Assembly (NCBI GenBank): GCA_018333785.1
Contig: JAGXSU010000059.1
Coordinates: 1-64,000, forward strand
Origin: Methylomicrobium sp.
Lineage (GTDB): Bacteria > Pseudomonadota > Gammaproteobacteria > Methylococcales > Methylomonadaceae
Reading direction: 5' to 3'
DNA length: 64,000 nt
The notes below the pieces were generated by a model. The model was not told the DNA's origin. It ran no database searches and saw nothing but the letters and a program-made list of their open reading frames with translations. The number at the start of each line of letters is the position of its first letter. The first letter of the stretch is position 1. Made by a program: the position numbers and the translations under genes. Below, one piece after another: positions 26,200 through 35,825 of the stretch.

Positions 26200-26673
26200 T
26201 TATTTTAACCATTTCGCTTTTTGGGGGTCACCGGTGTAAATCGAGCGGAGAAACGCCATAATTTGCAACATCTGATCGGTTGAGAAATTGACATACTGAG
26301 GGCCCATCATGCCGTTGGCGCCGCCAAATAAAATCTCAAACAATCCCTGATCAGTCAATCCGCTGGGGTAGGTCCAGTAATCATCTGCCAAGCCTGGTCC
26401 TAATTTGCCTTCTGCCTCATGACCATGACATCCTGAGCACCCTGTCATGTACAAGCTTTTGCCCTCTGCCACGAATTTTTCGTTACTGTTGTAGGGATTT
26501 TTACCGGTCTTTAAAAACTCTTTGAATGCCTCGGTATCGCCACCTTTTTTGGCAAAACTCAGATCCAGGGCCTCGCCTGTCAAGGCATGACGAAGCGTGA
26601 TGTCGGCATTGGCCAGGGTGCTGGTCAAAGCCAGAGCCACACAGAAGCCTGCCGTTAACGTTTTGATTTTCAT
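26200..26673 (-). CDS. mxaG: MxaG, cytochrome cL
   Basis: The product (157 aa) has a signal peptide (cut after LANA, about residue 23) and one haem-binding motif CSGCH within YMTGCSGCHGHEAEGKLGPG. The axial Met is probably in NGMMGPQYVNFS. Cytochrome cL is the direct electron acceptor of methanol dehydrogenase in the periplasm. It lies 14 bp after mxaJ and 15 bp before mxaI. Confidence 0.96.
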   Translation of the reverse strand: MKIKTLTAGFCVALALTSTLANADITLRHALTGEALDLSFAKKGGDTEAFKEFLKTGKNPYNSNEKFVAEGKSLYMTGCSGCHGHEAEGKLGPGLADDYWTYPSGLTDQGLFEILFGGANGMMGPQYVNFSTDQMLQIMAFLRSIYTGDPQKAKWLK

Positions 26674-26687
26674 TTTTTAATAGTTCC

Positions 26688-27539
26688 TCATTTTGATACT
26701 AAAACCTGGTCAGGTTCCTCAACCAATGGAATCCCCTCGGCTTTTAATGTTTGCGTGATGTCATCCATCCGGTTTTCCAACGCTTTATCAAGTTTTGTCA
26801 GCAGCGCTTGATCGTCTTTCCTAACCGCCATAGAAGTGCTGTAATGAAAGCCGACTTTTTCGCCATCTGCCCGGGTGTTGTTATCCGGTATCAATGACAT
26901 AGTTAACGGTGTAGCCGACGCTTTGACATACCGCGCTGCAGCAGGGCCCCATAAAGCAGCCACCTCTGCCTTGCCGGATGACACTTCGGAAACCAGTTTG
27001 TCCGTTTCGTATTTGATGTATTCGTTACGACGGGATTTAAAACCCACCAGCTCCTGCATGTAGTTGAACATATCGTTGTAACGGCCGATGGCTCGCATCA
27101 TCACTTCCGGCGGAGTTCCCGGAACGAAGGCGATACGCTCGGCTTTTTGAAGCACTTCACTGTCCCATTGATCGACTGCCGGGGTGTCATTCGCACGGGT
27201 AATAAAGACATAGCCGGAGCGGTAATAAGGCTTTGTAGTCAATACCCTGGGATCACCGGCATCCATACCGATTACAACATCGCATAAGCCTTTGTCCAGG
27301 TAATCACGAACGAGATAACGCGGGTCAGTCCAGGTTACCCATTCGACTTTTCTCTCAAGCTCATCCGCAATAATTTCTGCCAGTTTATTTTCAAAGCCCT
27401 CACCTTTTTTATTGGCATAAGGCATTTCATTTTCGGCATTGCATACTTTCAATGTTTGCTGTTCAGCCATGACAGTTTGTGATCCACAACCAGCCATGAG
27501 GAATAAACCAGCAGACAAAACGAAAAATTGTATTTTCAT
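26688..27539 (-). CDS. mxaJ: MxaJ, periplasmic solute-binding-like protein
   Basis: The product (283 aa) is a type 3 solute-binding-fold protein (LKVCNAENEMPYANKKGEGFE, DVVIGMDAGDPR) needed for assembly or stability of methanol dehydrogenase. The ATG at 27539 (MKIQFFVLS) has GAGGAAAT upstream. The signal region ends LMAGCGS, close to a lipobox, so the protein may be membrane-anchored; alternatively it is cut after VMA. It lies between mxaF and mxaG with short gaps. Confidence 0.93.
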   Translation of the reverse strand: MKIQFFVLSAGLFLMAGCGSQTVMAEQQTLKVCNAENEMPYANKKGEGFENKLAEIIADELERKVEWVTWTDPRYLVRDYLDKGLCDVVIGMDAGDPRVLTTKPYYRSGYVFITRANDTPAVDQWDSEVLQKAERIAFVPGTPPEVMMRAIGRYNDMFNYMQELVGFKSRRNEYIKYETDKLVSEVSSGKAEVAALWGPAAARYVKASATPLTMSLIPDNNTRADGEKVGFHYSTSMAVRKDDQALLTKLDKALENRMDDITQTLKAEGIPLVEEPDQVLVSK

Positions 27540-27607
27540 TATTTCCTCAAAATACACTGCTACGCGGGCCGGGTAGCTCTAATGAACTAGCCCGGCCTAC
27601 CTCTTGA

Positions 27608-29416
27608 TTAGAGCGAGAACACCATGACGCCACCACCCATTTGAGTGTGATGTGCCAATTCTTTAAACGCGCCTACCGCGCCTAAACCGGCTGTCGGATC
27701 TTTAAGATCGAACACGAGTCCGACGCCAGGCCAACCGCCTACACCGTAATAGATAGCAACATACTGCTTACCGTCATGTTTGTAAGTTATCGGATGACCG
27801 ATTACGCCGGAAGGCAGTTTAAATTTCCACAGCTCTTCCCCAGTTTTGGAATTAAGCGCTTTGATGTAACCATCTAACGTACCGTAGAACACAAGATCGC
27901 CAGCTGTCGCAGTTGTACCGCCCCAAACCGCGAATTTTTCCTGAACCTCCCATTCAAATTCACCGGTTACCGAGTTCATCGCTTTAACCTGACCCAGGGT
28001 GCCTTTGGGGCCTGGATACATATTCAATGTTGCACCGACAAAGAACTGACCTGCACGGTAAGGCAACATGAACGGTTCCCAATCCATACAAATATGGTTC
28101 ACACCCATGAAGAACAGCTTTTTATTGGGATCGTAAGACTCTATGCCTTGGTTGTGATAACCCATTGCTGAAGGACAAATACCTTTGGCTTCATGATCCA
28201 TATGGGTTGAATATTCTGGATCACGTACCGGCAAACCGGTTTTCAAATCAACATGCTTGACCCAGTTGACGGTGTTATCGATTTTGAATGCATTAACCAG
28301 GTCGCCGTTTTCGCGGTTCAAGGTATAAACCAGACCGTTACGATCAGGGTGTGTCAGCAATTTTGTCATCTTGCCGTTAACCATTTGCTCGGATAAGCCC
28401 ATGTAGTTCACACCGGCATAATCCCACTCGTCATGAGGCGTTTTTTGATAACCAAATTTTGCTTCACCACTTTTGATATCCCGTCCCCAAATGGTCATCG
28501 TCCATTTGTTGTCGCCGGGGCGCATGGTTTCATTCCAGGGTGCAGGGTTACCTGATCCGTAATAGAGCATTTGTAAATCCGGGTCGTAGGCATACCAACC
28601 CCAGTTGGTTCCGCCACCGATTTTCCAGGCATCCCCTTCCCAGGTTTTCAGACCCAGACCGAATTGTCCGTAATGCGGATTGGCTTTATTGAAATCTTTG
28701 GACAATTTAATGTCTTCATCAGGACCTGTCGCATAGACACGCCAGGCTTGTTTTCCATCTTTAAGGTTATAAGCGGTTGCATACCCTCTTACACCTAACT
28801 CAGCACCGGAAGTACCGACAATTACCTTATCTTCAGCAACGAACGGAGCGATGGTGAGTGTAGAACCCATGGCAATATCGGAATTTTCCATTTTCCATAA
28901 CAGATCACCGGTTTTTGCATTGAGTGCAACGATATGACCGTCTAATTGGTTAAGGAAAATAGTCGCTGGATAATCTTTACCTTGAGGTGCATAAGCCAAG
29001 CCACGATTGACAACATCACAACAAGCTACTGCTCTGGCAGCCGGGTTTTGTTTCGGCTTGAACTGCCACAAGATTTTATCGGGCTCTTTCAAGTCGATGG
29101 CAAATACATTATTAGGATAGGGCGTGTGGACATACATGATACCGTCAACAACCAGAGGACCGCCCTCGTGGCCATTAAGAACACCGGTTGAAAAAGACCA
29201 CGCTACTTTCAGATTTTTGACATTGGTAATATTGATGTCATAAAGTTCGCTAAAGTGAGTCGAACTGTAGTCCTTGGTCTGCATTACCCAGTTGGTATTT
29301 TGACGGGACAATTTATCTAATTCTTTATTGGCCTGCGCCGATTCCGGCAATGCCAGAATGGCGCTAGCCATTAATGCGGACGTTCCCACGTTACGTGCAA
29401 ATTTCAACATTTGCAT
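27608..29416 (-). CDS. mxaF: MxaF, PQQ-dependent methanol dehydrogenase large subunit
   Basis: The product (602 aa) is the periplasmic catalytic subunit oxidising methanol to formaldehyde with PQQ. A signal peptide is cut after AQA (residue 29). The vicinal Cys pair CC (132-133) that faces PQQ is present, as are Glu 206 (GAELG) and Asn 271 (GGTNWGW), which match the calcium ligands, and Asp 313 (GRDIKSG), which fits the catalytic Asp. Two residues after it is Lys, not the Asp that marks lanthanide XoxF enzymes. Propeller motifs of the WxxD/GxxW type recur. GGAGG precedes the ATG. It is the first gene of the minus-strand mxa operon, divergent from mxaB. Confidence 0.97.
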   Translation of the reverse strand: MQMLKFARNVGTSALMASAILALPESAQANKELDKLSRQNTNWVMQTKDYSSTHFSELYDINITNVKNLKVAWSFSTGVLNGHEGGPLVVDGIMYVHTPYPNNVFAIDLKEPDKILWQFKPKQNPAARAVACCDVVNRGLAYAPQGKDYPATIFLNQLDGHIVALNAKTGDLLWKMENSDIAMGSTLTIAPFVAEDKVIVGTSGAELGVRGYATAYNLKDGKQAWRVYATGPDEDIKLSKDFNKANPHYGQFGLGLKTWEGDAWKIGGGTNWGWYAYDPDLQMLYYGSGNPAPWNETMRPGDNKWTMTIWGRDIKSGEAKFGYQKTPHDEWDYAGVNYMGLSEQMVNGKMTKLLTHPDRNGLVYTLNRENGDLVNAFKIDNTVNWVKHVDLKTGLPVRDPEYSTHMDHEAKGICPSAMGYHNQGIESYDPNKKLFFMGVNHICMDWEPFMLPYRAGQFFVGATLNMYPGPKGTLGQVKAMNSVTGEFEWEVQEKFAVWGGTTATAGDLVFYGTLDGYIKALNSKTGEELWKFKLPSGVIGHPITYKHDGKQYVAIYYGVGGWPGVGLVFDLKDPTAGLGAVGAFKELAHHTQMGGGVMVFSL

Positions 29417-29886
29417 AATTCCTCCGAGTTATTGTTCTGCTGTGAATTAAGGCATAGCCGCTGCATATCGATGATTCGATTTATGTTAACCAACTTACTT
29501 GATCTAAGTTCGCAAGGGGGGTCGACACACAGGGCTACACTGCGAGCAAATTCTACGCAGATCGTTTTGCAGGCGTTACGGAAGAAGGCTTGAATTAAGC
29601 TGGGAATATGTCAGTTATATCCCAAGAAGATTTCCCGATACTTGAGAACTTAAGTGACCGGATATCGATAATTTCGTGAATTCTGATCAGAGTGAATTTC
29701 GAGGCTGTTTACTTCATCCATGGCTCCTGGACCCCGGCAATCCCTACCAGGGCCACACCCACTGTTGACGGACTGAATTATTTGGATCCCTATCATCAAG
29801 GTCAATAATTCAGGAAAACATCCCATAGTTTTGATGAATGGAAAAGGGCATGATGCTGAGTTATTCATTCAAGGGAGCTTTTAGCG
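29417..29886. promoter_or_regulatory. Divergent mxaF/mxaB promoter region
   Basis: This 470-bp region must carry the strong mxaF promoter (minus strand) and the mxaB promoter (plus strand), but I cannot assign -35/-10 boxes with confidence. It contains a partial family B repeat at about 29715-29758. No gene is seen. Confidence 0.55.
29715..29758 (+). repeat. Dispersed repeat family B, partial copy 2
   Basis: CATCCATGGCTCCTGGACCC continues to CGGCAATCCCTACCAGGGCC. It matches the right half of the copies near 19170 and 51131. The left half is missing. Confidence 0.6.
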
Positions 29887-30564
29887 GTGTCCAACAAGAT
29901 CAGCGTTTTACTCGTCGACGACCATGCCGTGGTAAGAGCCGGCTTTAAAACCTACTTATCACTGTCCGATAAAATAGGTGATATTTACGAAGCAGACAAA
30001 GGTGAAACAGGTTGCCAGGTCTATGAAAAGAACAAGCCTGATATAGTCGTCGTAGACTTGTCCATGCCCGGTATCGGCGGTTTTGAAACGATCAGACGAC
30101 TTATTAACCGCGATCCGCATTGTAAAATTCTCGTTTTCAGCATCCACAATGAATTGATTTATGTCACACGCGCCATCAAAGCCGGTGCCAAAGGCTACAT
30201 CAACAAAAACAGCGCTCCCGAAATTCTGGTCACCGCTGTCTGCCAAATTGCACAAGGAGGCACTTTTGTAGACCCGATTCTCGCTCAACAACTCGCCATG
30301 TCTATGGTTACAGGCGATGATGAAGAAAGCAAAATCAAAACGCTTTCGCCCAGAGAATTTGATGTGTTCTGTTTGCTGGTCAATGGCTACACCACTCAAA
30401 AAGCCGCCGACAAACTTTGCTTAAGCTACAAGACCATATGTAATCACGGGACTTCAATCAAGGAAAAACTGGGGGTCAAAACGATTGCCGAAATGACGCT
30501 GTTAGCGTCCCGGCAAGGTCTGATCAATGGTTTGAATGGGCGTTTACATGATCACTCCGGTTGA
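29887..30564 (+). CDS. mxaB: MxaB, NarL/FixJ-type response regulator
   Basis: The product (225 aa) has an N-terminal receiver domain (VDDHAVVRAGF, phospho-Asp in VVDLSMPGIGG, Lys in AGAKGYINK) and a C-terminal LuxR-type HTH (LSPREFDVFCLLVNGYTTQKAADKL). MxaB activates methanol dehydrogenase genes in methylotrophs; the gene is commonly next to mxaF. It starts at GTG (29887) with GGGAG upstream. No cognate kinase is in the window. Confidence 0.88.
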   Translation: MSNKISVLLVDDHAVVRAGFKTYLSLSDKIGDIYEADKGETGCQVYEKNKPDIVVVDLSMPGIGGFETIRRLINRDPHCKILVFSIHNELIYVTRAIKAGAKGYINKNSAPEILVTAVCQIAQGGTFVDPILAQQLAMSMVTGDDEESKIKTLSPREFDVFCLLVNGYTTQKAADKLCLSYKTICNHGTSIKEKLGVKTIAEMTLLASRQGLINGLNGRLHDHSG

Positions 30565-30732
30565 ATAATTCTGCTGATCTTCCTTACTTTGATCAACCTG
30601 TCCATATCAGCTGACGAATGACACGCTTGAGCAAAGTCGTGACAATGTCCCGGGGTTATTCAGGAAACTTACCCACGTCAATACGCCATGGTTTACCCAT
30701 AATAGTGTTTTTAACCACTCTGACCTAAATCC

Positions 30733-31263
30733 ATGAACTATCCATTGACCGTGTTAATCAGTATTTTCTTGTTTCCACATTTCGCTCATGCACACGGGCC
30801 GACACCACAAAAAGCCAAGGAAAGCATCGTCATCAATGCATCTGCCGAACAGGTATGGGATGCTGTTAAACAATTTGACGGCATCGCTTCGTGGCATCCG
30901 GATGTCAAAGCCAGTAAAGGCGACGGCAAACACGAATCAGGCGGAATGCGGACTGTAACCCTGCAAAACGGTGCTGATCTGATTGATGAACTGGATTATT
31001 ACAGCGACAAAGATCACGAATACAGCTACCGGCTAAAAACCGAAAATGTTCAGGCCTTACCGGTCAGTTCCTACTCCATTGAACTCCAGGTGGGTCCTGG
31101 ACAAGATGCAAGCAACTCGACAGTGACGTTGAAAAGCCGTTTCTACCGTGGCGATACCGGCAACACGCCACCCGCAAACCTGAATGATGAAGCGGCTGTC
31201 AAGGCGATGAATGAATTTTTCAAAAACGGTTTAAGCGGGCTGAAGAAAAAGTTGGAACCCTAA
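30733..31263 (+). CDS. mxaD: MxaD, periplasmic SRPBCC-family protein
   Basis: The product (176 aa) has a signal peptide (cut after AHA, about residue 20) and a START/SRPBCC-type domain (IVINASAEQVWDAVKQFDGIASWHP). MxaD is reported to aid electron transfer between methanol dehydrogenase and cytochrome cL. Here it lies apart from the minus-strand mxa operon, 168 bp behind mxaB on the plus strand. Similar polyketide-cyclase-like proteins exist elsewhere; the location supports MxaD. Confidence 0.87.
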   Translation: MNYPLTVLISIFLFPHFAHAHGPTPQKAKESIVINASAEQVWDAVKQFDGIASWHPDVKASKGDGKHESGGMRTVTLQNGADLIDELDYYSDKDHEYSYRLKTENVQALPVSSYSIELQVGPGQDASNSTVTLKSRFYRGDTGNTPPANLNDEAAVKAMNEFFKNGLSGLKKKLEP

Positions 31264-31867
31264 TTCTACTTTGTAAGATTTCAGGTTTCACATGACCGAA
31301 GGTCGTCATTCCGGCATAGATTGCCGGAGCCGTCAGACCGCATAAGCGAATGCAGGCTCCCATGGAGGGTTCGAAGCTCGCCTTCCATAGCACTGGATAC
31401 CCGCTTCCCGGCGGGTATGACGGTCTTTCTTCTAATCTGACAAAGTAGAACTAATCAGCTCAACAGGATTAACCAACCTGTCGATCCTGCCGGGATTGAC
31501 GAAACACAGAAGCCATGGATGGCGAATGCTGTAGCACATCCTTTTGCTCTGTACCCCTGCAATCCCTCAGCATTCCCTGACCGGGGCAGGCTCTGCCGGG
31601 ATCACGCCTCTGCTAAAAATTCACAGTGATCATGGGCTAATTGCCTTGTCCATTATTTCTCATACTTTCTTTAGCAAGAGCTCGCTTCGAATGATGCATA
31701 TTGCACTAAATCTAATCCACAACGATAATGCGGCCATGCTTACTTTTCGGGATTGATTTATGCGGGCACTCACTATCAACACTATCTTTACTCCCTTTCT
31801 CTATCTATCGACTTTAATTTAGTGCGAAAGCCAAACAATTGGCAGGCAAAATAGAGGAGGATTTATT
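31264..31867. other. Intergenic region rich in family B repeat remnants
   Basis: No gene is seen in about 600 bp. There are two degenerate repeat units, about 31300-31427 (CATTCCGGCATAGATTGCCG at one end, CCCGGCGGGTATGACGG at the other) and about 31475-31610 (AAGCCATGGATGGCG and GCCGGGATCACG). A small plus-strand frame at 31544-31756 lies within repeat sequence and is rejected. Confidence 0.6.
31300..31427. repeat. Dispersed repeat family B, copy 3
   Basis: It opens with GTCATTCCGGCATAGATTGC and closes with CCCGGCGGGTATGACGG; GTCAT/ATGAC ends are inverted. The middle carries CCATGGAGGGTTCGAAGCTC, similar to copy 1. Confidence 0.6.
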
Positions 31868-32455
31868 ATGCATACGCAAGCGGAAAACAGAAATCCAATC
31901 AGTGTTGAGGAGTATTTGGCAGGCGAGTTAATTGCTGAAACTAAACATGAACTCATCGATGGTCATGTTTATGCCATGGTGGGCACCAGCCGAAATCATC
32001 AGCGCATAGCTATCAATATTTTGACCGAATTTAAAAATCATTTAAAAAATCAGCCCTGCGAACCTTTGGGTTCAGATATGAAAGTTAAGGTCGGCTCAAA
32101 CTTTTTCTACCCTGATGTGATCGTCGATTGTGATTTTGACGAATCAGAGCCTTACTTTACCGATACCCCGGTCATCATTGTGGAAGTGCTGTCGAAATCA
32201 ACGCGTAGAAAAGACAGAACAACCAAGCTGTCCAATTACATCACAATTCCAAGTTTGCAAGAATATGTCATGATCGAACAAGACTGTGTGGACATTGAAG
32301 TACTTAGACGGAAAGACGGCTGGTTTTCAAAACACTATTATTTAGGCGACGACGTCAATTTTGAATCAATCGATTTGACGACAACAGTAGAATCTATCTA
32401 CGACCGCGTTCATAACGAAGACATGTTGGAGTTTTTGGCTGGAAAAGCTGGTTAA
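31868..32455 (+). CDS. Uma2-family (DUF820) putative endonuclease
   Basis: The product (195 aa) has the PD-(D/E)xK-like layout of Uma2 proteins: SVEEYLAGELIAETKHELIDGHVYAM, then FYPDVIVDCD and VIIVEVLSKSTRRKDRTTK, with the Asp and Glu-x-Leu catalytic residues. The true role of this family is unclear; it is abundant in cyanobacteria and gammaproteobacteria and often near repeats. The start has AGGAGG at a good distance. No partner gene is obvious. Confidence 0.87.
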   Translation: MHTQAENRNPISVEEYLAGELIAETKHELIDGHVYAMVGTSRNHQRIAINILTEFKNHLKNQPCEPLGSDMKVKVGSNFFYPDVIVDCDFDESEPYFTDTPVIIVEVLSKSTRRKDRTTKLSNYITIPSLQEYVMIEQDCVDIEVLRRKDGWFSKHYYLGDDVNFESIDLTTTVESIYDRVHNEDMLEFLAGKAG

Positions 32456-32534
32456 CAGCTCTATTGACATCCCACTATGCAGTAGGCCTTTGAACTTAAT
32501 TTTTTTACCAAGACATACAAGAACAAAGTCACCC

Positions 32535-33269
32535 ATGATTAAACTCTACTTTAAGAACCTCTATCAAAGAACCATGCGTGAGGCCTACGATTTGGCTTTC
32601 CGCGAAATAGCAGAAGCGCTTAAATCCGGCGGTTCATGTCTTGATTGTGGGGCAAATTCCGGTAATTCCTTAAAAAGGATTCAACAGTCTATCCCTTTTG
32701 ATACAGCTAACTATTCCGGTGTGGAATGGAGCCCGGAACTTTGCGAAAGAGCCCAGGCAAATGGATATAACATCATTCAAGCCGACTTAAATAAAGTACT
32801 GCCTTTTGAAAATAACAGCTTCCAGTGCATTTTTGGTTTATCTGTTCTCGAACATTTACTCAATGGCTGTGCATTTATGAAGGAATGTCATCGAACACTC
32901 GCCCAAAATGGAACTTTGGTTTTACTGACACCCAATATCAGCACTTTTTTTACTATTGCCTTGCTAATCGCCGGTAAAATGCCTTCCAGCGGTCCTCATC
33001 CAGACTCCAACGCACTGCTTGCCAGCGAAGAACTGTTAAAAGTCAGTCGACTCGAGTTAACGCCCGACACAGAATCCGAAACACCTTTGCATCGCCATCT
33101 GGTTGTATTCAGTTACCGGGTACTCCACCGTTATCTCAACCTATTAGGGTTCGCTGACGTAAAAGGCTATGGTTTTGGGCTCTACCCCTTCCCAAACTTT
33201 ATGCAACCCATGCTGGAAAAAATCGATCCGTATCACTGCCATCAAATGGTTTTTGTTGCTCGGAAATAG
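32535..33269 (+). CDS. Class I SAM-dependent methyltransferase
   Basis: The product (244 aa) has a Rossmann-type methyltransferase core: CLDCGANSGNSL (motif I), YSGVEWSPELCERA, IIQADLNKVLPF and a SVLEHL post-motif. It probably methylates a sugar or lipid intermediate, because it sits beside the polysaccharide genes, but the substrate is unknown. The ATG at 32535 (MIKLYFKNLY) is preferred to an upstream start at 32490; neither has a strong ribosome site. Confidence 0.82.
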   Translation: MIKLYFKNLYQRTMREAYDLAFREIAEALKSGGSCLDCGANSGNSLKRIQQSIPFDTANYSGVEWSPELCERAQANGYNIIQADLNKVLPFENNSFQCIFGLSVLEHLLNGCAFMKECHRTLAQNGTLVLLTPNISTFFTIALLIAGKMPSSGPHPDSNALLASEELLKVSRLELTPDTESETPLHRHLVVFSYRVLHRYLNLLGFADVKGYGFGLYPFPNFMQPMLEKIDPYHCHQMVFVARK

Positions 33270-33383
33270 GTGCTAGCGATTGAGAGTTTAGAAAAATTCT
33301 TTCTGACCAAATTTTGAATCACATCCGCTATCAGCCATTAAGTCAGCCGGTAATGACGCCAGCTTTTTTAAAATCGTGAGCCA

Positions 33384-34505
33384 TTAACTGCTCAAATATT
33401 CTTTAGCAATTTTCAAGCTATTTGCGACTACCTGATGCATATCGTAATAGATATACTGACCGCAACGGCCAATAAAGGTCATATGCGCTAATTTCCGAGC
33501 CTCTTCACAATAACGGCGATACAAGCGTTGAGGAGCACCATCGACTGTTTTGACAGGATAATATCTTTCAAAATTATTTTCTTCATAACTGCATGGAATT
33601 TCTTTAGTATGTAACGCTTGATGAGCACCTAAATTACATCCGGGATATAAACGCCAATCGGTTTGGCGAGTAAAAATACTCTGATCGGTAAAATTTATGG
33701 TGGGTACTGGCTGATGGTGTTGCTCAATTTGTTCGTGGACAAATTTGATGGAGCGATAAGGTAAAGCCCCAAACTGCTCATTGAAATAAGCATCTATCGG
33801 CATGGAATTAAACACATGTTCGTAGTCTTTCTCCATGGCTTTATCAAACTGGCAAGCCAGCGAAATTGAGATCTCCGGGTGATCAAGCATCGTTTCAAAT
33901 AAACCGAGATAGCCGTCTGCAGGCATGGCCTGAATTTTATCATTGAAGTAATTGACGTTATCATCGTATCTAACCGGAAGCCGGGCCAACACCTCAGTAG
34001 CTAAATCAGACAATGACATTCCCCACATTTTTTGCGTGTAACGGGCAAAAAATAATTCCGTCAGTTCCACGCCATAGATGTTTTCGGCCATTTCGCGGGC
34101 ATTGGCGGGTTGCGTATGATGGCAGCGCAAAGTTTCCAAAAAAGCTTTAACCTCAGCCTCATCAGTCAGCGATTTATTGTAAATTTTGTTGAGTGTGATG
34201 CGGTTGATTGGTAAAGGCACATATCCAGTTCCCTCAACTAAGGCTTGGACTTGATGTGTGTAAGGTATCCATTGAGTAAATCTCGACAAGTAGTCAAAAA
34301 TGCGTTGGTCATTCGTATGAAAAATATGTGGACCATAGCGATGTAATCGGAGTTTTAACTGATCGTCAACTGGATCAAAAGCATTACCGGCAATATGATC
34401 GCGCTTATCAATGATATGGATTCTGAATCGTCCACTGTCCGCTAATTCTCGGGCTACCGTTGCACCGGCAAATCCAGCTCCGACGACTAAAATGTTTTTT
34501 TTCAT
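33384..34505 (-). CDS. glf: UDP-galactopyranose mutase
   Basis: The product (373 aa) is the flavoenzyme converting UDP-galactopyranose to UDP-galactofuranose. The N-terminal FAD site is VVGAGFAGATVAREL. Family motifs follow: GNAFDPVDDQLKLRLHRYGPHIFHT, KMWGMSLSDL, RYDDNVNYFNDKIQAMP and a late FIGRCGQYIYYDM. It supplies galactofuranose for the surface glycan. The start overlaps the stop of the upstream glycosyltransferase by 4 bp. It is the last gene of the minus-strand polysaccharide operon. Confidence 0.96.
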   Translation of the reverse strand: MKKNILVVGAGFAGATVARELADSGRFRIHIIDKRDHIAGNAFDPVDDQLKLRLHRYGPHIFHTNDQRIFDYLSRFTQWIPYTHQVQALVEGTGYVPLPINRITLNKIYNKSLTDEAEVKAFLETLRCHHTQPANAREMAENIYGVELTELFFARYTQKMWGMSLSDLATEVLARLPVRYDDNVNYFNDKIQAMPADGYLGLFETMLDHPEISISLACQFDKAMEKDYEHVFNSMPIDAYFNEQFGALPYRSIKFVHEQIEQHHQPVPTINFTDQSIFTRQTDWRLYPGCNLGAHQALHTKEIPCSYEENNFERYYPVKTVDGAPQRLYRRYCEEARKLAHMTFIGRCGQYIYYDMHQVVANSLKIAKEYLSS

Positions 34506-35602
34506 GAATTAAGCCATTCGGCCAAACGCATAGCTTGATCTTTCCAGGTAGGAATGGGAATATCCACGGCACTAGGGTAATCAAGTAAATTGACTATCTT
34601 CTCTGATAAGTCCGCCTGATTTTCAGGTTCGTAAAGACATTGGGGGTAATCTTTTAAGGTTTGCTGAAGAGCACCTAGACGTGCCGTCAATATTGGCGTT
34701 TTACAAGCCAATATTTCGTACGTTTTTTGGGGGAAAGCATAGCGCCCAAATTCGGTATCGCGCATACAAACTACAGCCAAATCGAGCGCATTATAAAAAA
34801 TATTAACGTCATGATGGGGTAACAAGCCCAAATAATGAATACGGGGATGTTCTGGTATAGGACAAGAGGCATCATTAGGTCCCGCCAAGGCTAAATGCAA
34901 TGCCGGATCACTTTCGGCCAGTTGCAGAAAGCTGTTATAGAGCAAATCGATACCTCGATTTCGGTGCAATGATCCGGCAACACCGATTAGTTTGGCATTT
35001 TCGGGCAAATTGAATCGATTGCGTGATTCGAACCGATTCCGTGGATAAAAATCACCTCCGCTGATCGTACTTTCCAGCGTCAATACATTAGCATGCCTGT
35101 AACGTTTCCTGATGAAGTCTGACAAAGGTTCACTGACGCAACTGACTCCGGTTGCGTTTTTGAGTGCGCTTCGATACAGCGGCAATATGCCGGGTAGTTT
35201 TGCCAAACCGAAACTTTCGTAATTATCGTAAAGATCAATGAAATAAGGAATATTAAATCTGCGCGCCAAATAGGCCGTAATCACTGCATGAGGGCAGTCT
35301 GAGCAACCCAGCAAGACATCAGGCTTGAAATCACGTAGCAATAATTTGGCATTTTGTAAGTAACGCCAAAATCCCGGCAATATTAAATGTCCCAAGTTAT
35401 ATGAATACCATTCCAGAAAGCCGCCATTTTCAAGGTAGTGTTCAAAGCGCCCCTCTTTACGCTTACTATAACTGAGGCAAATGCCACGTACCTGGTGGCC
35501 TTGTTGTGCCAATTGATTCGGCAGTTCATAGACTCTTGCATAGCGATCGTCTATGACGTCCTTATGCATGTATTGGCGTTTGGTTAGGAAAACTATCTTC
35601 AT
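34502..35602 (-). CDS. Glycosyltransferase, GT4-like
   Basis: The product (366 aa) has a GT-B fold pattern: N-terminal acceptor domain (MKIVFLTKRQYMHKDV, QQGHQVRGICLS), then VSEPLSDFIRKRY and the C-terminal donor domain (GVAGSLHRNRGIDLL, YLGLLPHHDV, FPQKTYEILACKTPIL with the EILA region near the usual Glu site). It adds a sugar to the growing glycan at the inner face of the membrane. Donor and acceptor are unknown. It overlaps glf by 4 bp. Confidence 0.88.
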   Translation of the reverse strand: MKIVFLTKRQYMHKDVIDDRYARVYELPNQLAQQGHQVRGICLSYSKRKEGRFEHYLENGGFLEWYSYNLGHLILPGFWRYLQNAKLLLRDFKPDVLLGCSDCPHAVITAYLARRFNIPYFIDLYDNYESFGLAKLPGILPLYRSALKNATGVSCVSEPLSDFIRKRYRHANVLTLESTISGGDFYPRNRFESRNRFNLPENAKLIGVAGSLHRNRGIDLLYNSFLQLAESDPALHLALAGPNDASCPIPEHPRIHYLGLLPHHDVNIFYNALDLAVVCMRDTEFGRYAFPQKTYEILACKTPILTARLGALQQTLKDYPQCLYEPENQADLSEKIVNLLDYPSAVDIPIPTWKDQAMRLAEWLNS

Positions 35603-35711
35603 GCTAATGCCAATTGAGCCAAGAAATTAATTATAAAGACAATAAATTGTGCCCGAAAGAACGCGTTATGCTCAAATGTTATCCTGATTATAAAGATGCT
35701 TCAGCAACAAC

Positions 35712-35785
35712 GTCTTTCCGGAATGGATTGCCGGAATCCAGAGAACAAGGATGTGTTCGGCGCTCGCCATCCATTAACGTATTTA
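35712..35785 (+). repeat. Dispersed repeat family B, copy 4 (partial)
   Basis: TTTCCGGAATGGATTGCCGG is followed by AATCCAGAGAACAAGGATGT and CGCCATCCATTAA. It resembles the left half of the copy at 51048. It occupies the 220-bp gap at 35603-35825, in which no gene is seen. Confidence 0.6.
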
Positions 35786-35825
35786 GGATCAGCTATATTC
35801 AATAGAACCATACAATTGCAAAAAG

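Noticed and set aside
27608-29416. Lanthanide-dependent XoxF instead of MxaF
   Set aside because: A MxaI small-subunit gene and the full mxaJGRSACKL set are adjacent, and the residue two after the likely catalytic Asp is Lys, not the Asp expected in XoxF.
31544-31756. 70-aa plus-strand frame after mxaD
   Set aside because: Covers degenerate family B repeat sequence; no ribosome site or domain.
35614-35805. 63-aa plus-strand frame behind the GT4 gene
   Set aside because: Lies across a family B repeat and has no domain.
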